Source of the DNA: Rhizobium sp. NFR07
Lineage (GTDB): Bacteria; Pseudomonadota; Alphaproteobacteria; Rhizobiales; Rhizobiaceae
Assembly: GCF_900111905.1 (NCBI RefSeq)
Contig: NZ_FOKM01000018.1
Location: 58,349-122,348, forward strand
Direction: 5' to 3'
DNA length: 64,000 bases
Shown here one piece after another: positions 60,586 to 64,000 of the stretch. Position numbers and translations under genes: made by a program. Below the pieces are notes generated by a model. It was not told where the DNA came from. It did not search any database and saw only the letters and a list, made by a program, of their open reading frames with translations. Numbering within the stretch: position 1 is the stretch's first letter; the number at the start of each line of letters is the position of its first letter.

Positions 60586-60770
60586 AAATGGTAACGCCCA
60601 TCGGTTACTTCGTACGGTATCGTACGCTCAGAACTGGTCACGGCGATATCGGTTCCCTAGCTGGTCCACAGAGTTGTGGCGTAGTCGTCAGAACAGATCG
60701 TGGATGATGAGGCCCCTCCGGAGCCAACTCCACGGACCAGGTTGGGGAGGAGATGAGGGTGCCACTCAAA

Positions 60771-60806
60771 GCGAAGCGGCCGATCAGTGATAATCGGCCG
60801 CTTCGC
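60771..60806. repeat. Long perfect inverted repeat
   Basis: GCGAAGCGGCCGAT at 60771-60784 and ATCGGCCGCTTCGC at 60793-60806 form a perfect 14-base-pair stem with an 8-base loop. It lies between the receiver and the 103-residue hypothetical, with no T-run on either side. Confidence 0.85.
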
Positions 60807-60849
60807 ATTTCGAACTCATATCGCTCCGGAGTTTGCTTTCCACAAACAA

Positions 60850-61161
60850 TCACCGCTCAGGCGAGGGCTCGGCGGCTTCGGCCCCTGGTGAAGATCCTTT
60901 GGTGGTCGGCTCGGCCGGGACGGTTTCGGCGTGCGACTGTCCAGCCTTGTCTATTCGGGCGAGGTCACGTTCCACGGTTTCACGAGACCCTTCTGCTGGG
61001 TCTTGCTCAGGATGATCGTCGGAGCCGGTTGAGGCGTCGCCTCGCATCGCTTTTTCGATACCTCGTTCGGCTTGCCTCTTTAGTTGTTCGCGCGCGCTAT
61101 CGGCCGTCTCGTGATCTGTCCGCGACGCATCGCTTCCAAGATCTTTGTGTTCGTCTGTCAT
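60850..61161 (-). CDS. Hydrophilic hypothetical protein
   Basis: The 103-residue protein is highly charged and low-complexity (DSAREQLKRQAERGIEKAMRGDASTGSDDHPEQDPAEGS), suggesting an intrinsically disordered protein. GAGGAG precedes ATG 61161. It is part of a leftward run of small genes (61630-60850). No family recognised. The frame extends upstream but the start is clear from the ribosome-binding site. Confidence 0.7.
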   Translation of the reverse strand: MTDEHKDLGSDASRTDHETADSAREQLKRQAERGIEKAMRGDASTGSDDHPEQDPAEGSRETVERDLARIDKAGQSHAETVPAEPTTKGSSPGAEAAEPSPER

Positions 61162-61183
61162 ATTCGGTCTCCTCTTTTCGGAT

Positions 61184-61366
61184 TCAGCGGTCGCTGATGG
61201 AAGGAAGATGGAGGATGATCTCGCGCTGGGCTTTTTCATCCAGTGGCTCAACCTGCGCCTCCCAGAACTCCGCTGCTTCCGCAGGCTCGACCTCCCAGCT
61301 CCGGGTGCTGACGATATTGTCGTCCACTTTCGCAAGACGGCGCCCGCCCAGACGCAAATACTCCAT
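61184..61366 (-). CDS. Small hypothetical protein
   Basis: The 60-residue acidic protein (LGGRRLAKVDDNIVSTRSWEVEPAEAAEFWEAQVEPLDEKAQREIILHLPS) is of a type I have seen repeated in rhizobia, with no known function. It is 22 bases from the hydrophilic protein start and follows the gene at 61388-61630, all on the minus strand. The ribosome-binding site is weak. Confidence 0.6.
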   Translation of the reverse strand: MEYLRLGGRRLAKVDDNIVSTRSWEVEPAEAAEFWEAQVEPLDEKAQREIILHLPSISDR

Positions 61367-61387
61367 GGCAATCTGGTGGGATAGGGT

Positions 61388-61630
61388 CTACACGTCGTCT
61401 TCGCCGAGCTGATGCTCGACTTCATCCTGTGATTGACCGAGAACCTGCAGGAGCGCTGCGTGTTCGGGTTTTCCTGCTCGATCCTTCAGGAAATCGGCGA
61501 GCGGCGTCCTGCTCTCATGCCCTCCGGATGGTTCGTTCCCCATATGGAGGACAACAGTCTCGCCGCCGCTCATATCCAAAGACCAACGATCGCCGTTGGC
61601 GCTTACGGAAAATTCTTTGATTTCGCTCAT
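61388..61630 (-). CDS. Small hypothetical protein
   Basis: The 80-residue protein (EFSVSANGDRWSLDMSGGETVVLHMGNEPSGGHESRTPLADFL) has two beta strands at its start and no recognised family. It is first in the leftward group 61630-60850. ATG 61630 follows AAGGAA. The group may be stress-related because of its neighbours (CsbD, cold-shock gene). Confidence 0.65.
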   Translation of the reverse strand: MSEIKEFSVSANGDRWSLDMSGGETVVLHMGNEPSGGHESRTPLADFLKDRAGKPEHAALLQVLGQSQDEVEHQLGEDDV

Positions 61631-62124
61631 ATCTGGTGGTTCCTTCTGCTGCCGCAGGCAGCACTGGTCACGACCCTAACTGCGCTACTACGATAAGGGT
61701 TGCGGAGACATCGGTCGAAAGTGGTTGGGCACTCGCGATACGCGGACATGCCAATAAATGCTACGCGAACCGGTCTGTCGCGCAGGGGCCATAGCCCACC
61801 AAACCCCACCATGCAGGCTGCAAATATCCGCGACTGGAACGATTTGCGAAACCGGGGATCATTAGTAGTGATGCCGTGAAATCCGCTCGTATCGTTGATA
61901 TGGCGCATCGCGCCCGGGCTTCAATGGCGCGCCAAAACTAAAGGTTGACTTTGTGCGCATTGTCTCTAGTTTTGGTTTTATCGATCTTTTGCTTGCTAAG
62001 CTTTGGTTACCGCGCGATTAGCACCGCGTTTTGAACGAACCTTCCTTTCAAAAACATCGCCACCTCCATCTGCGGAGCGCAGGTTTCGCGGTCGATCAAT
62101 CATGCTTTGAAAGGGATCATCATC
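61631..62124. other. Intergenic region with the cold-shock gene leader
   Basis: About 490 bases separate the small-protein group from the cold-shock gene. No coding evidence was found. The last 150 bases before 62125 are probably its 5' untranslated leader, as long leaders are usual in cold-shock genes, but I did not identify a cold-box. Confidence 0.4.
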
Positions 62125-62334
62125 ATGACCACAGGCACAGTAAAATGGTTCAACTCCACCAAGGGCTTTGGCTTCATTCAGCCTGACAACGGCGGCGCTG
62201 ACGCTTTCGTCCATATCTCGGCCGTCGAACGCGCCGGAATGCGCGAAATCGTTGAAGGTCAGAAGCTTGGCTACGAACTCGAGCGCGACGTGAAGTCGGG
62301 CAAAATGTCGGCCTGCAACCTTCAGGCCGCCTAA
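62125..62334 (+). CDS. Cold-shock protein (CspA family)
   Basis: The 69-residue protein has the RNA-binding motifs GTVKWFNSTKGFGFIQPDNGGADAFVHISAVERAG (RNP1 KGFGFI and RNP2 AFVHI). It binds single-stranded nucleic acid and helps translation at low temperature or other stress. AAAGGGATC lies upstream of ATG 62125. A terminator at 62398-62424 follows. Confidence 0.96.
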   Translation: MTTGTVKWFNSTKGFGFIQPDNGGADAFVHISAVERAGMREIVEGQKLGYELERDVKSGKMSACNLQAA

Positions 62335-62397
62335 TCATAACTGGGTTCGTCCGTGACCACGGATGTACTGGCACTGACGAGACCGAGTTATCTACGA

Positions 62398-62424
62398 GGC
62401 CGGGCGAATAGCCTGGCCTTTTTT
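62398..62424 (+). terminator. Rho-independent terminator of the cold-shock gene
   Basis: GGCCGGGC at 62398-62405 pairs with GCCTGGCC at 62411-62418 (one G-T wobble) across a 5-base loop, and six T residues follow (62419-62424). The 62425-62707 region to the kinase start has no supported gene. Confidence 0.9.
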
Positions 62425-62707
62425 GTTGCTCACACTCAGTGCGTACTCTCTAGGATTCTGTCCATGGCACAGACCAATTTGAAATCCAGGGCATCAGGCA
62501 GAAATCGCCTTCAGCCACACTTAATCGCGGTTTTTCGCACGTAACTAAGCAATCGAGAAATTGGACTCCATTGTCCAGGATCGCGAGGCAAAATACCGTG
62601 CGGCTGCGGGAGGCAGGCCTGGCGAAGGAAGCATACGAAATTGCAATTGTTCCCGATGGTTTGGCAGCGAAGCGCGGCCGTCAGAACGGAGTTACAAGGT
62701 TTAGGCA

Positions 62708-63706
62708 TTGCTCAATCACGACGAAAACGTAGAGTGGAATTCAAGTCAACTCCAGCGCGCCATAAAGGCTGCGGGGGTGGCTTTGTGGACATGGAATGTC
62801 GATACCGACGCGTTCGTGATGGATCGACGCGGGTACGAACTTTGGGACGTCAGGATTGATGGCACCCTGTCCTTTGAGGATCTGTCGGAAAAAATACACC
62901 CGGCTGACCGTGACCGGGTAAGAGCGGCATTCATCGCAACACGTGCGGTCGTTGGACTTTATGAGATCGATTTTCGGATACTATGTGGCCTCGATATCCG
63001 CTGGGTATCGGCGCGCGGACAAGGAAACGACGAAGACATCTTGGCCCGATCAATGACCGGCATTTTTCTCGACGTGACATCTCGCAAGCAGGCCGAAGAA
63101 GGACACGAGCTTCTTGCAGGTGAAATGAGCCACCGTGTGAAGAACCTGCTCGCCATCGCAACCGGGCTCACACAGATTACCTCGCGGTCCGCGAACTCGA
63201 TAACGGATATGACCTCCCAGCTAACCCAGCGCCTGACCGCGCTAGGGCGCGCCCATGACCTTGTCCGCCCATTACCTGGCGGTCAGGGGAAGGCGGCGCT
63301 GCTTGGAGATCTAATTACGATCCTGCTTGCGCCATACGACGAGACCGCTGCGTTTTCTGGGCGCATCAGAGTGGCGGTTCCGCGCATGGGCGTCGGTGAA
63401 GGCGCGGCAACAGGGCTGGCGTTGGTCATTCACGAGCTCGCGACCAATTCGCTGAAGTACGGTGCATTATCGTCAGCGACTGGGACGCTAGATCTCTCGG
63501 GCAAAAATGCCGGCGAGGACGTGGTTTTGACATGGACAGAGCAGGGCGGTCCGGAGGTCGTCGCTCCTGAGGGGGAAGGCGGTTATGGCAGCCGACTGCT
63601 CATGCGAACGATGTCCGCTCATCTGGGTGGGACGATAGCATACAACTGGACACTGAGCGGAGCTCAGGTGACGCTGACCATCGATGGGAACCGTCTCTCC
63701 GTCTGA
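62708..63706 (+). CDS. HWE-family sensor histidine kinase with PAS domain
   Basis: The 332-residue protein has a PAS domain (GVALWTWNVDTDAFVMDRRGYELWDV, residues about 20-130) and an HWE kinase core: phosphoacceptor His in GEMSHRVKNLLA near residue 142, VIHELATNSLKYGALS (the HWE-type N box), WTEQGGPEV and GYGSRLL. There is no transmembrane segment, so it senses a cytoplasmic signal. The start at 62708 is TTG and may be elsewhere. A decayed receiver gene follows at 63719-64000, and its usual partner may have been lost. It could act on the receiver at 60223. Confidence 0.93.
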   Translation: MLNHDENVEWNSSQLQRAIKAAGVALWTWNVDTDAFVMDRRGYELWDVRIDGTLSFEDLSEKIHPADRDRVRAAFIATRAVVGLYEIDFRILCGLDIRWVSARGQGNDEDILARSMTGIFLDVTSRKQAEEGHELLAGEMSHRVKNLLAIATGLTQITSRSANSITDMTSQLTQRLTALGRAHDLVRPLPGGQGKAALLGDLITILLAPYDETAAFSGRIRVAVPRMGVGEGAATGLALVIHELATNSLKYGALSSATGTLDLSGKNAGEDVVLTWTEQGGPEVVAPEGEGGYGSRLLMRTMSAHLGGTIAYNWTLSGAQVTLTIDGNRLSV

Positions 63707-63718
63707 CTGACGATCTAA

Positions 63719-64000
63719 TCGTCATTCATCCGTCTTGCATCGGCGTCTGCCGAGAACGGGAGCTCGATTTCCGTTTGTGGGATGCGGCCAGAAGCGCCGA
63801 TGATGCCAGCCTCCAAAATTCGAGCGGCAACCTCATGGGCAAGATCGACCGCGGTCGCCATAACCCGCATCTGGACGTTAGTGAACAGGAAGTGGATGGC
63901 TTGCTCGCCGAATATCTAGAGCTTCGTCCGCCGTCCTGGCCTACATGACTTCGAAGCCGGCGTCTTTCAGAGCATTGATCACCTTCGCGCCGCTGAGCGA
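63719..64000 (-). pseudogene. Decayed response-regulator receiver at the right edge
   Basis: Reading leftward, SLSGAKVINALKDAGFEVM and, after a TAG at 63941-63943, ARTADEALDI match the second half of a receiver (DAGFEV.EA.TADEAL). Then after a frameshift, IHFLFTNVQM, DLAHEVAARI and IIGASGRIPQTEIELP follow the receiver's LLFTDVQMPG, LAHEVR and I.A/TSG pattern. The phosphoacceptor region is degenerate. The N terminus is beyond the edge. This is a relic beside the HWE kinase. Confidence 0.6.

Overview
The window looks like part of an accessory replicon (plasmid or chromid) of a Rhizobium/Agrobacterium-type alphaproteobacterium. The reasons are a complete imuA-imuB-dnaE2 mutagenesis cassette behind an alphaproteobacterial LexA box (GAAC-N7-GAAC), a DUF1127 protein, HWE-type sensor kinases with stand-alone receivers, FixJ-like regulators, DUF1419 and DUF3991/Toprim plasmid genes, and a very high density of LysR/TetR/HxlR/AraC regulators paired with short-chain dehydrogenases and efflux pumps. 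No rRNA, tRNA, intact insertion sequence, CRISPR array or replication origin was found.

Layout. (1) 1-11044, all on the minus strand, is a dense genome-defence island. It holds a four-gene overlapping operon (Dam-like methyltransferase, metallophosphoesterase, P-loop ATPase and an unrecognised protein cut by the window edge), an Mrr-like restriction enzyme, a PLD-nuclease/DUF4238 pair, and a fusion of a PD-(D/E)XK nuclease with a vWA-like domain. (2) 11578-18396 holds LysR-controlled redox and detoxification genes (quinone oxidoreductase, GST, enoyl-CoA hydratase, peroxiredoxin-like protein, SDR). (3) 18957-28465 is a DNA-repair and mutagenesis block: a DEDDh exonuclease, SRAP-dinB, and LexA-boxed imuA-imuB-dnaE2. 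(4) 28771-33495 is the most unusual part. Two modules converge tail to tail, each pairing a DprA/Smf-like protein with a phosphoribosyltransferase. The left one adds a trypsin-like protease and a degenerate HAD domain. The right one has its own LexA box. (5) 33661-36702 carries a frameshifted second SRAP gene and a conserved-plasmid module (small protein, DUF3991/Toprim, DUF1419) that abuts a truncated LysR gene.

(6) 37105-45875 contains SDRs, an MFS pump, an AhpD-like protein, GlxA-type and HxlR regulators, a zinc-free alcohol dehydrogenase, a small monooxygenase and a secreted Yellow/MRJP-like protein. (7) 45954-49840 encodes an MHS-type transporter fused to a PAS-histidine kinase, divergent from two response regulators. 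(8) 50015-55882 has an AraC/SDR/cupin set and a TetR regulon (TetR, MFS pump, MBL-fold lactonase) linked by four matching operators. (9) 56105-57110 is an Abi_2/AbiF gene with an apparent abiF-type structured RNA upstream. (10) 57475-63706 is rich in small stress-type proteins (DUF1488, CsbD, cold-shock protein, hydrophilic hypotheticals), with a lone receiver and an HWE kinase. The right edge holds a decayed receiver gene.

Functionally the window combines defence against foreign DNA, damage-inducible mutagenesis and regulated detoxification. The second LexA box suggests that one DprA/phosphoribosyltransferase module is induced with the SOS response. Start sites were chosen by reading ribosome-binding sites by eye. 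Family assignments come from motif recognition, without database searches.
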